A stretch of DNA of 64,000 nucleotides from an uncultured Psychroserpens sp. (GTDB lineage: Bacteria > Bacteroidota > Bacteroidia > Flavobacteriales > Flavobacteriaceae): the NCBI RefSeq assembly GCF_947500255.1, contig NZ_CANMRL010000002.1:186001-250000 (forward strand), written 5' to 3'. The notes under the pieces were generated by a model. It was not told where the DNA came from and made no database searches. It saw only the letters and a list, made by a program, of their open reading frames with translations. The translations under genes were made by a program, and so were the position numbers. Every line of letters begins with the position of its first letter. The first letter of the stretch is position 1. This document shows, piece after piece, positions 53,010 through 60,933 of this stretch.

Positions 53010-53537
53010 ATGAAAAAAAAATCACTACTCTTAATCATCTTTTTACTAGTCTCGGTACTACAAACCAAAGCACAAACTATCGATAATCTTAAAGAGATCA
53101 ACTTAGTTTGGGAAAAATTCTATCAAGCATTTGATTCGCTAGATTACAAATTGATGGCAGAGATTCACTCTAAAGAACTTGTTAGAATTTCTGGAGGAAA
53201 CCGCATTATCGATTATGAAACGTACATTAATAATTATAAATCAGGGTTTAAAAGAGACGCTAACAATGGAGACACCAGTAACATTTCATTACGCTTTTTT
53301 GAGCGCATTAATAATGAATCTCAAGCAAGTGAAAGAGGCGTCTATAAATTGATAAGAAATAAAAACAAACCCAATGAACAAGCTTATTACGGACAGTTTC
53401 ATGTGATATTCGCCAAAGAAAACGGTGTATGGAAAATCACCATGGATTATGATTCAAATGAGTCTAACACCATTGATGAAAAAGCTTATCAAAAAGCTCA
53501 TCCTATTGATGACTTTGAGAAGTTTTTAAAAGAATAA
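53010..53537 (+). CDS. Secreted NTF2-like (DUF4440-type) protein
   Basis: The 175-residue protein has a signal peptide (KSLLLIIFLLVSVLQTKAQ) and an NTF2-like cone fold: INLVWEKFYQAFDSLDYKLM, then HSKELVRISGGNRIIDYETY, then FHVIFAKENGVWKITMDYD. This SnoaL/DUF4440 fold binds small ligands or has isomerase activity, but no catalytic residue stands out. It lies between the methyltransferase and MOSC genes and is probably on the same transcript. Confidence 0.8.
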   Translation: MKKKSLLLIIFLLVSVLQTKAQTIDNLKEINLVWEKFYQAFDSLDYKLMAEIHSKELVRISGGNRIIDYETYINNYKSGFKRDANNGDTSNISLRFFERINNESQASERGVYKLIRNKNKPNEQAYYGQFHVIFAKENGVWKITMDYDSNESNTIDEKAYQKAHPIDDFEKFLKE

Positions 53538-53542
53538 ATAGT

Positions 53543-54175
53543 ATGAAAATTATTTCAACCAATATAGCAAAGCCAACCACATTTGTCTGGAATGGGCAAA
53601 ACGTGACAACAGGCATCTACAAAAAACCAATCTCACAACCCATTTTCTTGGGAAAAGAAGACGTAAAAGGCGATGAAGTTTCCGATAGAAAAGTGCATGG
53701 TGGTGTTTTTAAAGCTTGCTATTTGTTTTCAGCAGATCATTATCCGTATTGGAAAAATCTATATCCACATTTAGAATGGACTTATGGAATGCTTGGCGAA
53801 AATCTCACTGTTAAAGGTTTGGATGAAAAAGAACTTCACATAGGTGATATTTATAAAGTAGGTAACGCTTTGGTTCAAATCACTCAACCTAGAGAGCCCT
53901 GTTTTAAATTTGCCGCAAAGTTTAAATCATCGGAGGTTCTAAATCAATTCATATCACATGGCTACCCAGGAACTTATGTAAGCGTTCTTGAAGAAGGCAC
54001 TGTAACGATTAACGATACATTTGAACTGATAAAAAAAGCAAAAAATAGTATTTCAATTTATGACTTTTTTCAGCTACTATATGCAGAAAATAAAAACAAA
54101 GCGCATATCAAGTCTATAATAGATAATGATGCATTACCTCAACGAAAAAGAGAGCGTTTGAAACGCTTTTTATAA
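53543..54175 (+). CDS. MOSC-domain protein
   Basis: This 210-residue protein begins with ISTNIAKPTTFVWNGQNVTT and carries MOSC motifs (GDEVSDRKVHGGVFKACYLF, LGENLTVKGLDEKELHIGD). The conserved cysteine is in TQPREPCFKFAAKF near residue 118. MOSC domains handle molybdenum-cofactor sulfur or N-hydroxylated compounds. The form here, YiiM-like with a C-terminal 3-alpha part (DFFQLLYAENKNKAHIKSII), is related to resistance to N-hydroxylated base analogues. It is five bases after the NTF2-like gene. Confidence 0.88.
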   Translation: MKIISTNIAKPTTFVWNGQNVTTGIYKKPISQPIFLGKEDVKGDEVSDRKVHGGVFKACYLFSADHYPYWKNLYPHLEWTYGMLGENLTVKGLDEKELHIGDIYKVGNALVQITQPREPCFKFAAKFKSSEVLNQFISHGYPGTYVSVLEEGTVTINDTFELIKKAKNSISIYDFFQLLYAENKNKAHIKSIIDNDALPQRKRERLKRFL

Positions 54176-54256
54176 TACGTTGAAGCAAATTTATGATACC
54201 CTTAGTGTTCTTAATAAATGGAAATTACTGAAAAAAGATACCATTAAAATAATATC

Positions 54257-54264
54257 TACCTTTG
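54257..54264 (+). promoter_or_regulatory. Promoter -7 element of the DEAD-box helicase gene
   Basis: TACCTTTG matches TAnnTTTG and lies 16 bases before the ATG at 54281. No clear -33 box is seen. Confidence 0.5.
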
Positions 54265-54280
54265 CATCAAATTTTAATGC

Positions 54281-55516
54281 ATGTCGTTTAAAGACTTAAA
54301 ACTAAACAAACCTATTCTTAGAGCCATTGCCGAAGCTGGTTACGATGACCCAACTCTAGTGCAAGAGAGAACAATTCCAGCGGTTTTAGAACGCAAAGAT
54401 GTGATTACCTCTGCTCAAACTGGAACAGGTAAAACTGCAGCATTTGCGTTACCTATTTTACAATTATTGTTTGACAAACAAGATGCGCCTAAAAAGGGAA
54501 AAAAAATAAAAGCATTGGTGGTTAGTCCAACACGTGAATTAGCCATTCAAATTTCTAAAAACTTCACAACCTACGCTACATATACCAATTTGAGGTCTGC
54601 AGTAATTTTTGGTGGTACATCCATCGAGCCACAAAAAGACATTTTAGCAAAAGGCATTGATATTTTAGTTGCGACTCCAGGGCGTTTACTAGATCTTCAT
54701 AAACAAGACCTTCTAAATCTGGATTATGTAGAAACATTTGTTTTAGATGAAGCAGATCTTATGTTGGATATGGGCTTTATTGATGATGTTAAAAAAATAG
54801 AACGACTGTGTCCTGAAAACAAACAAACATTATTGTTCTCTGCAACAATGCCATTTAAAGTAGAGCAATTAGCAAATTTGATACTAAAAGCACCCGAACG
54901 TATTGAAGTTACACCCACATCTTCCGCAGCAAAAAACGTGAGCCAGGTATTGTATTACGTTCCAAAACGTAATAAGATAGAATTGTGCTTACATTTATTA
55001 CGAAATGAGATCAAAGGAAGTATTCTCATATTTAGGCGTACTAAATTTGGAGTTGACAAACTACATCAAACACTTACAAAAAATGGCTACAAAGCTGAGC
55101 GTTTGCATGGAGATAGAAGTCAGAATGAACGTCAGAATGCATTAGCCGATTTTAAACGTGGTAAGGTTAATATTCTAATTGCGACAGATGTAGCAGCAAG
55201 AGGTATAGATATCAACGAATTGGATGCTGTGATTAATTTTGACCTTCCTAATGTTCCTGAAACCTATGTACATCGTATTGGTCGAACAGGACGTGCTGGA
55301 CATATGGGACATGCATATTCGCTTTGCTCTGCAGATGAAAAAACGTACATCAAAACGATTCAACAACTGATTAATGTACAAATTCCTATTGAAGAGCATC
55401 ATCCCTATCCTCTAGACCCCAAAGCAAAGCCTATCGTTCATAAAAAGAAAGGAAGTAAATACAAAAAAGGTCGTAAAAGTGAAGCGTCTAAAAAGAAAAA
55501 GAAGCGCTGGTATTAA
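54281..55516 (+). CDS. DEAD-box RNA helicase (RhlE-like)
   Basis: The 411-residue protein carries all core motifs: Q motif (YDDPTLVQERTIP), motif I (SAQTGTGKTAAF), PTREL, motif II VLDEADLMLD, motif III SAT, then HGDRSQNER, ATDVAARGID and HRIGRTGRAG. A short basic tail (KKGSKYKKGRKSEASKKKKK) follows the core, as in RhlE-type proteins. These helicases unwind structured RNA during ribosome assembly or cold growth. The stop is 12 bases before the start of an AraC-type regulator gene. Confidence 0.95.
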   Translation: MSFKDLKLNKPILRAIAEAGYDDPTLVQERTIPAVLERKDVITSAQTGTGKTAAFALPILQLLFDKQDAPKKGKKIKALVVSPTRELAIQISKNFTTYATYTNLRSAVIFGGTSIEPQKDILAKGIDILVATPGRLLDLHKQDLLNLDYVETFVLDEADLMLDMGFIDDVKKIERLCPENKQTLLFSATMPFKVEQLANLILKAPERIEVTPTSSAAKNVSQVLYYVPKRNKIELCLHLLRNEIKGSILIFRRTKFGVDKLHQTLTKNGYKAERLHGDRSQNERQNALADFKRGKVNILIATDVAARGIDINELDAVINFDLPNVPETYVHRIGRTGRAGHMGHAYSLCSADEKTYIKTIQQLINVQIPIEEHHPYPLDPKAKPIVHKKKGSKYKKGRKSEASKKKKKRWY

Positions 55517-55528
55517 AGAGTCTTAACA

Positions 55529-56584
55529 TTGAAAGTTGAAAAATTCAATCCTGAAATCAACAAAGTATACTTTATAGAAAGTCATACACTCATTCATATT
55601 TTATCTGGTAAAGGAAGTATTCAGGTTGATTTTAAAAACTATTTCGATTGGCAGGAGAAAGCCATCTTTTTAGAAAAAGGGCAATACATCAAATTTCTTT
55701 CAGGTGATTTTACAGTAAGGCGAATTGAGTTTTCAAATGATTCCAAATTTCATGATCCAGAAGTTCGCGTATTATTTAAGCATCTCATTTCTTTGGGATA
55801 TATAGATCTTTTAGAATGTGGCGACTGTGAAACATTTTTATCTGAATCAGTTCTAGCAGACAATTCTGCAGATATTATAGATATTTCATCAAAACAATGG
55901 TTTTGGCAAAATCCATTTCAAGCTAGTAAAGAGGAGTATCAAGTTATATTTGACACCAAGGCTATTATTGACAAAGAATATGCAAATCAACTTACTACTA
56001 ACGACCTCGTAAGTTTGATTAATGATCGTGGTTATAACGCGCAGGCTTTGGTAAAAAATAAAGTTGGTTTATCTGTTAAAAACCTTATGAGTTCTAAGCG
56101 ACACAAGGAGAGTTTAAAAGAAGTAGCTTTTACAGATAAAACAATTCAAGAGATTTCTTATGATTTAGGCTTTAAAGACGATGCTTATTTTAATCGTGTG
56201 TTTAAAACAACTGTTGGACAAACACCTAAGGAATTTAGAGCTAATTTCGATTTTCAAAACCGAGATCTATTCACTCAAGACCTCTTAGAACTTTTAAGTA
56301 AATATCACACCCAAGAAAGAGCATTAGGGTTTTATGCTGATAAAATGAATGTTTCAATAAAAACCTTATCAAAAAAAGTGCAATCCAAAATGAACATCTC
56401 GCTTGGGCAACTCATCAGGTTAGAACTCATAAACACTGCTAAATTGATGATTCTTGATAATGAATCGATAACATCAATTTCAAACCGATTAGGCTTTGAA
56501 GAACCCAATCACTTTTCTAGATTCTTTAAACATTATTCTGGGCAAACTCCAACCGATTTCAAATTAAAAAAGTACAATTCTTAG
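55529..56584 (+). CDS. AraC-type regulator with two DNA-binding domains
   Basis: This 351-residue protein has a cupin-like N-terminus (about residues 1-100, IHILSGKGSIQVDFKNYFDW). Two complete AraC-type HTH domains then follow in tandem. The first spans about 155-245, with IQEISYDLGFKDDAYFNRVF and GQTPKEFR. The second spans about 255-350, with ITSISNRLGFEEPNHFSRFF and GQTPTDFK. Both have the second-helix signature, which is unusual, since AraC proteins normally carry one such domain. The start is a TTG at 55529; there is no ATG before residue 175. The gene follows the helicase closely and may share its transcript. Confidence 0.85.
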   Translation: MKVEKFNPEINKVYFIESHTLIHILSGKGSIQVDFKNYFDWQEKAIFLEKGQYIKFLSGDFTVRRIEFSNDSKFHDPEVRVLFKHLISLGYIDLLECGDCETFLSESVLADNSADIIDISSKQWFWQNPFQASKEEYQVIFDTKAIIDKEYANQLTTNDLVSLINDRGYNAQALVKNKVGLSVKNLMSSKRHKESLKEVAFTDKTIQEISYDLGFKDDAYFNRVFKTTVGQTPKEFRANFDFQNRDLFTQDLLELLSKYHTQERALGFYADKMNVSIKTLSKKVQSKMNISLGQLIRLELINTAKLMILDNESITSISNRLGFEEPNHFSRFFKHYSGQTPTDFKLKKYNS

Positions 56585-56659
56585 TCTGTTTTTTGTAGCA
56601 AGCTAACTCGCATTTCACTTCATCTTTGCAGTGTATTAATTCACTAAAAAACAAAAAAG

Positions 56660-57013
56660 ATGAATATTAAAAATCAAGTAACAAAAATGGATGCAATAGT
56701 TAGCCAAGGCGCTATTGTGGATGCTGTACAACAATTCTTCGCAGAAGATGCTACAACATCAGATTATGGAAATGGTGGTACCAATGGTAAACCAGAAATG
56801 ATAGCTAAAATGCAAGGATTTGCAGGAGCTATTGCTAAGGTTAATGGAATAACACACCACCACTCCATTGTAGACGGAAATGTTTCGGCTTCAGAATTTA
56901 CATTCGATTTCGACATGAAAGATGGCAGTAAAATTTACTGGCACGAGATTATTCGTAGAGTATGGAATGAACAAGGACAAGTCATTCAAGAGGAATACTT
57001 TAACGCAGCATAA
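56660..57013 (+). CDS. SnoaL-like (NTF2-fold) protein
   Basis: The 117-residue protein is a SnoaL-like domain: QFFAEDATTSDYGNGGTNGK near residue 25, then HHHSIVDGNVSASEFTFDFD and SKIYWHEIIRRVWNEQGQVI. It has no signal peptide, so it is cytoplasmic. No catalytic pair is certain. It starts a rightward run with a YHS-domain protein and a small membrane protein. A near-consensus CATCTTTG lies about 30 bases upstream. Confidence 0.82.
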   Translation: MNIKNQVTKMDAIVSQGAIVDAVQQFFAEDATTSDYGNGGTNGKPEMIAKMQGFAGAIAKVNGITHHHSIVDGNVSASEFTFDFDMKDGSKIYWHEIIRRVWNEQGQVIQEEYFNAA

Positions 57014-57041
57014 TAACACTAATAATTAAAACAAAAACAAA

Positions 57042-57506
57042 ATGAAAACTTTAAAAACACTTATAGCAGTATTATTAATTTCAACCACGCTATCTGCACA
57101 AGATAAGATGGGAAACAACATCGACAACAGTAACATCGCACTTCAAGGTTATAGCCCTGTGTCGTATTTAGATCTTGGTCTTGCTCAAAAGGGTAACAAA
57201 GACTATAAATCTGAATACAAAAAAGTGGCATATTACTTTACTTCTCAAGAGCAAAAAACCACTTTTGATAAAAACCCAAGTAAATATTTACCTCAATATG
57301 GTGGGTTTTGTGCTTTTGGAACTTATGCAGGAGCAAAGTTTAGAGTAGATCCAAATAAATTTATTGTAAAAGATAATAAGTACTATTTATTCTTAAACAA
57401 TGTAGAATTAGACGCTAAACAATTATGGTTAGCAGAAAAAAACCATGGAAAGTTAAAAAGTACTGCAGACAAAAATTGGAGTAAACTAAGAAAGACTCAC
57501 AATTAA
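57042..57506 (+). CDS. Secreted YHS-domain protein
   Basis: This 154-residue protein has a signal peptide (KTLKTLIAVLLISTTLSAQ) and a YHS domain at about residues 35-110: IALQGYSPVSYLDLGLAQKG, then VAYYFTSQEQKTTFDKNPSK and YLPQYGGFCAFGTYAGAKFR, typical of the group with the YGGFCA patch. The family occurs with metal transport or heme proteins; a metal-binding role is inference. It follows the SnoaL-like gene in the same direction with a short gap. Confidence 0.85.
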   Translation: MKTLKTLIAVLLISTTLSAQDKMGNNIDNSNIALQGYSPVSYLDLGLAQKGNKDYKSEYKKVAYYFTSQEQKTTFDKNPSKYLPQYGGFCAFGTYAGAKFRVDPNKFIVKDNKYYLFLNNVELDAKQLWLAEKNHGKLKSTADKNWSKLRKTHN

Positions 57507-57535
57507 TTAGAGACCACAATTTAATATTAAGAATC

Positions 57536-57892
57536 ATGAAATTTATAACAAAACGCATACATGCTTATTTGGATTATCCAGTAGCAGTAGCACTAATCGG
57601 CCTTCCTTTTTTGCTCAGTTTAGGCAGCTCTAATGCACTAGCCTTGCAATTGTCTGTAGCAACAGGAATAGCCGCATTGATCTTAACATTACTCACAGAT
57701 CATCACTTAGGTGTGTTTCGTGTAATTCCATACAAGTACCATCTTATTGTCGACTTTCTAGTTGCAATAGTATTTATCACAGCGCCTTTTATTTTTTCGT
57801 TTAAGGGCATTGATGCCTACTATTATTGGATTAATGGAATCGCAGTCATAACTGTAGTAAGTTTACATAAACCTGAGTATTTCAAAGATTAA
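57536..57892 (+). CDS. SPW-repeat-like membrane protein
   Basis: The 118-residue protein has four hydrophobic helices arranged as two similar halves (PVAVALIGLPFLLSLG and FLVAIVFITAPFIFSFKG are comparable), which is like the SPW-repeat family. The first half begins RIHAYLDYPVAVAL and the second YKYHLIVDFLVAIV. Function unknown. It is the last gene of the rightward set begun by the SnoaL-like gene and is followed by a strong terminator. Confidence 0.75.
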   Translation: MKFITKRIHAYLDYPVAVALIGLPFLLSLGSSNALALQLSVATGIAALILTLLTDHHLGVFRVIPYKYHLIVDFLVAIVFITAPFIFSFKGIDAYYYWINGIAVITVVSLHKPEYFKD

Positions 57893-57914
57893 TGATTCAA
57901 ATCGAATACACGCG

Positions 57915-57945
57915 AAAAGCACAAGTAATTTTTACTTGTGCTTTT
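57915..57945. terminator. Bidirectional terminator
   Basis: AAAAGCACAAGTAA and TTACTTGTGCTTTT form a perfect 14-pair stem with a three-base loop between convergent genes ending at 57892 and 57963. Confidence 0.88.
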
Positions 57946-57962
57946 TTATTTATCTGAAATAG

Positions 57963-58580
57963 CTATTCAAAAACAATTTCAATCAAGTAGTAGTTTGGGA
58001 TATCAAAAACGGTTCCCCAATCTTCTGGTTTGTGTTTACTTCCAGTGACATCACAGTACTTTTTCCAACCCGTTTCCTTATCTATGTATGGTAAAAAGTA
58101 ACCCATTATTAACGTTTTTGTCTCTAATGCAATAGGCATTGGATCACTGGTTTTTAAGAAATCATGCAATGCATATTTATCTTTCGCAGCTTTAATATCA
58201 TACATTTTTGGCGTTGAAAAACGTTCGAACATAAAGTTCATTTTAATCGTATTATCGATTTGTGTTTTGACATAATACTTAAATTCAAATACCGAATCAT
58301 TGATAGCTGGTATATAGTCATATTTAGCACTATCCATAATAGTATCTGTTCTTGCCAAACTGCCATTGGTATACTCTTTTACAAAAAGCTTATAGTTTTT
58401 ACCTTTTAGATCGTTACCAGTAAATGTTAATCGTATGGTTTCAATATCCTGAAATCTCAACATATCTTGTAAATCCTTATGATCTGATCCATATTTGGTT
58501 TGCAGTTTGATGTCGTTTTTTTGCGCGTTTAGTGTGCTGAAGCAAATTAATGCCACAGCTAAAATGATAAAATGTTTCAT
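57963..58580 (-). CDS. Secreted hypothetical protein
   Basis: The 205-residue protein has a signal peptide (KHFIILAVALICFSTLNAQ). The mature part has no recognised family: YGSDHKDLQDMLRFQDIETI, LTFTGNDLKGKNYKLFVKEY, FKYYVKTQIDNTIKMNFMFE. It appears mostly beta. It is the last gene of a leftward operon with an ECF sigma factor, a probable anti-sigma protein and another secreted protein, so a role in envelope-stress response is plausible but is inference. Confidence 0.7.
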   Translation of the reverse strand: MKHFIILAVALICFSTLNAQKNDIKLQTKYGSDHKDLQDMLRFQDIETIRLTFTGNDLKGKNYKLFVKEYTNGSLARTDTIMDSAKYDYIPAINDSVFEFKYYVKTQIDNTIKMNFMFERFSTPKMYDIKAAKDKYALHDFLKTSDPMPIALETKTLIMGYFLPYIDKETGWKKYCDVTGSKHKPEDWGTVFDIPNYYLIEIVFE

Positions 58581-58586
58581 GTTATT

Positions 58587-59765
58587 TTATTGTTTTGGTT
58601 TGATGAATGTGTCGTTTGCAGTATAAATAATGCCGTGTACAATATCGAAGTTTATAGCTCCTGAAAAATGCCCTTCACCTTTAGCTTTTCGTTCTACCAT
58701 ATTGAATTTTTCACCATTTTTTGTGGGTTGCATGGTCACTGCAATATTGTCAAAATGATTTACGGTATTGTTCCCTATAAATTTCATACTAAAATCATAG
58801 GTTTCTGGATAGAAAAAGTGAATCTTAGAATATTCTGAAAGCAAGTCAAAGCGTTTAAAATCTTTACTCCAATTGTAAAACCAGTATTCACTATTAAAGT
58901 CAGTGATATAGGCCTTCTCACGAATCTCTCCTATTTCAAATTTAGAAAATTCGGATGTAATCTTCACCTCTTGAATGCTACCTATTAAACCTTTACTTAC
59001 ATTGTTAAATTCATAATTTCCTCCTACTATAGCTTCAGATTTAAAATTAGCATCGTTGATTTTAAATGAATTGTAACCATTCAATAACTCTTTTGCATTA
59101 AAACTTCCTCTTTTAAGCTCTACAGATATTTCATTGATCGCATTTTCCAGCATGTTGATTTGAGCGTTTTTGCCATTAATCTTCAATTTTAAAAATGATG
59201 GAACTCTAATCACAAAATGGTTTCGCATGATCTTCACATCGCCTTTTCTAATTTTCCTTAGTTTACCATCTTTATCTCTTACTTTGAAACGATTATCAAC
59301 ATATTGCATCGCATTGGTAAATTTCCCAAACCTACCATTGAATCGTATTTCTCTAATAATTGAATCCTTTGATTTTCTAATTATTGAGTCTTTTGATTTT
59401 GAAAACCCCTCATATTCGAGGACTAATTCATTAACGTCATATGCATAAGTGACATTAGACAACTGCGATTCACTTTTAGCCACTAAAGTTATATGGTTGT
59501 CAAACATTATAGCTCTAATGTCAAGCTCATCCAATTTGTTTTGAATATCTTTTTTAGAATACCCATCAAACTCTAAGGTGTAATCAAAATGAATTTTACC
59601 ATCTCTAGATTCTTCAATAGCTACTGTTGTATTTTCGAGATTAAATATTGTCGTTGTATGTTTATCTACGTCAAAGCTTTGTGAATACACCGTTTTTCTT
59701 TGAGCGTATATGTTTACCGATGTGATGAGCATCAGCATACATATCTTAAATGTTGATCGTTTCAT
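58587..59765 (-). CDS. Secreted beta-helix-like protein in sigma operon
   Basis: The 392-residue protein has a signal peptide (FKICMLMLITSVNIYAQ). The mature protein has repeated beta strands (IHFDYTLEFDGYSKKDIQNK, HFVIRVPSFLKLKINGKNAQ, INEISVELKRGSFNAKELLN) resembling DUF4097-type putative adhesins, which are often encoded beside ECF sigma and anti-sigma genes. Near residue 135 a short tandem duplication (SKDSIIRKSKDSIIRE) is visible in DNA and protein. Its start overlaps the end of the anti-sigma-like gene by 20 bases. Confidence 0.7.
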   Translation of the reverse strand: MKRSTFKICMLMLITSVNIYAQRKTVYSQSFDVDKHTTTIFNLENTTVAIEESRDGKIHFDYTLEFDGYSKKDIQNKLDELDIRAIMFDNHITLVAKSESQLSNVTYAYDVNELVLEYEGFSKSKDSIIRKSKDSIIREIRFNGRFGKFTNAMQYVDNRFKVRDKDGKLRKIRKGDVKIMRNHFVIRVPSFLKLKINGKNAQINMLENAINEISVELKRGSFNAKELLNGYNSFKINDANFKSEAIVGGNYEFNNVSKGLIGSIQEVKITSEFSKFEIGEIREKAYITDFNSEYWFYNWSKDFKRFDLLSEYSKIHFFYPETYDFSMKFIGNNTVNHFDNIAVTMQPTKNGEKFNMVERKAKGEGHFSGAINFDIVHGIIYTANDTFIKPKQ

Positions 59766-60291
59766 ATTGTTCTGTTTTTTGATTTAATAGGTTGATATGT
59801 TGTTGAATATCTTTTAAAAGCTGAAGACGTATTTTGAGATTATCTACTAAAGCTTCAATGATCAAGATATTATTGTTATCGGCCTTAAACTGTTTTGAAA
59901 TTTCTTGATAATCCTTATCTAAGTTGTCTAATTTAACTTCATATCGTTTGACTAATTTTTCATCGGTAGCAACACTTATAAAGTTTTGCCATTCTTTGTC
60001 GATACTTGCTAAATATTCCTTTTCAATCAGTTCAATTTGGGTTTTGATAGATGACTCTTCAACCACTTCATTTGTCACTGTAGTAGTTGCCGTTCTAAGC
60101 ACGACAAACGTCATTGCCAAAAATAGAATTGCGATTGCAGCAATCCTAAGTAAGTAGTTACGCTTAAATCCCGATTTTCGTCTAGGTCTAGAGGCTTTTA
60201 GTTTATCATAAAACTCTTGTCGGTGATTGTCGGGTAAGGTGTGATCTGAAACCTCATCTTTTCCAAATAAATCTCTAATATCCTGTTTCAT
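59746..60291 (-). CDS. Probable anti-sigma factor (single-pass membrane protein)
   Basis: This 181-residue protein has an N-terminal cytoplasmic part (about residues 1-45, DIRDLFGKDEVSDHTLPDNH, rich in charge), one transmembrane helix (LLRIAAIAILFLAMTFVVL) and a periplasmic coiled-coil-like part (about 75-181). It directly follows an ECF sigma gene with a 17-base overlap. Position and topology fit an anti-sigma factor, but the N-terminus lacks the ZAS zinc motif, so direct sigma binding is inference. Confidence 0.72.
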   Translation of the reverse strand: MKQDIRDLFGKDEVSDHTLPDNHRQEFYDKLKASRPRRKSGFKRNYLLRIAAIAILFLAMTFVVLRTATTTVTNEVVEESSIKTQIELIEKEYLASIDKEWQNFISVATDEKLVKRYEVKLDNLDKDYQEISKQFKADNNNILIIEALVDNLKIRLQLLKDIQQHINLLNQKTEQYETINI

Positions 60292-60823
60292 TGTAATATG
60301 TTTTTAAAAGTTTTTGAAGCTGTAGCTTACCGCGTCGCAAATGTGTTCTTGATGTTTTAATCGGAATATCAATGATGTTAGATATTTCCTCATGATCATA
60401 ACCTTCAATGAGATAGAGTTTAACCACAACCTGATGTTTACTCGGCAATTTTTCAATAGCATCAAGTATTTGTTGTTTTGTTATTTCCGAATCAAAATCC
60501 CAGTTGTTGTCATCGCCTTCAATTGATAAATCGCTAATCTCCGATGCTACAAATTCTAATCGTTTCTTTTTTAATTGGTCAATACACTGATTAATAACAA
60601 TGCGTTTTAACCATGAGCCAAACGTATATCGTTCTGTAAAACTCTCAAGCTTTGCAAATGCCTTTAAAAAGCTGTCTTGCATCGCATCTTTAGCATCTTC
60701 TTCATTTAAGTATCTACAAGCAATCTGGTACATGGCATCACAATAGAGATCATAAATGCGCATCATTGCCTTTTCATCTCCTTTTTTACAGCGATTAATT
60801 AAAATGGTATGCGCTTTAGACAT
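60275..60823 (-). CDS. ECF-family RNA polymerase sigma factor
   Basis: The 182-residue protein has region 2 (DEKAMMRIYDLYCDAMYQIA, then EEDAKDAMQDSFLKAFAKLE, then FGSWLKRIVINQCIDQLKKK) and region 4 (LPSKHQVVVKLYLIEGYDHE, then IPIKTSRTHLRRGKLQLQKL). It is the first gene of a leftward operon of four. A TGAAAC-N16-CGTT element lies 28 bases before its ATG. Confidence 0.93.
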   Translation of the reverse strand: MSKAHTILINRCKKGDEKAMMRIYDLYCDAMYQIACRYLNEEDAKDAMQDSFLKAFAKLESFTERYTFGSWLKRIVINQCIDQLKKKRLEFVASEISDLSIEGDDNNWDFDSEITKQQILDAIEKLPSKHQVVVKLYLIEGYDHEEISNIIDIPIKTSRTHLRRGKLQLQKLLKTYYNETGY

Positions 60824-60850
60824 TTAGTTTTGGTTAGTGTTCAGTATTAA

Positions 60851-60876
60851 AAACGAAAGAAATACCTTAGGGTTTC
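60851..60876 (-). promoter_or_regulatory. Candidate autoregulated ECF promoter
   Basis: On the minus strand TGAAAC (60876-60871) and CGTT (60854-60851) are 16 bases apart, the same layout as before the ECF gene at 28321. It drives leftward into the sigma, anti-sigma and secreted-protein operon. Confidence 0.45.
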
Positions 60877-60933
60877 AAAATTCTTAAAAAATTTTTATAA
60901 AAGTCTGTATATTTAAACTCTAAACCCAACCAA

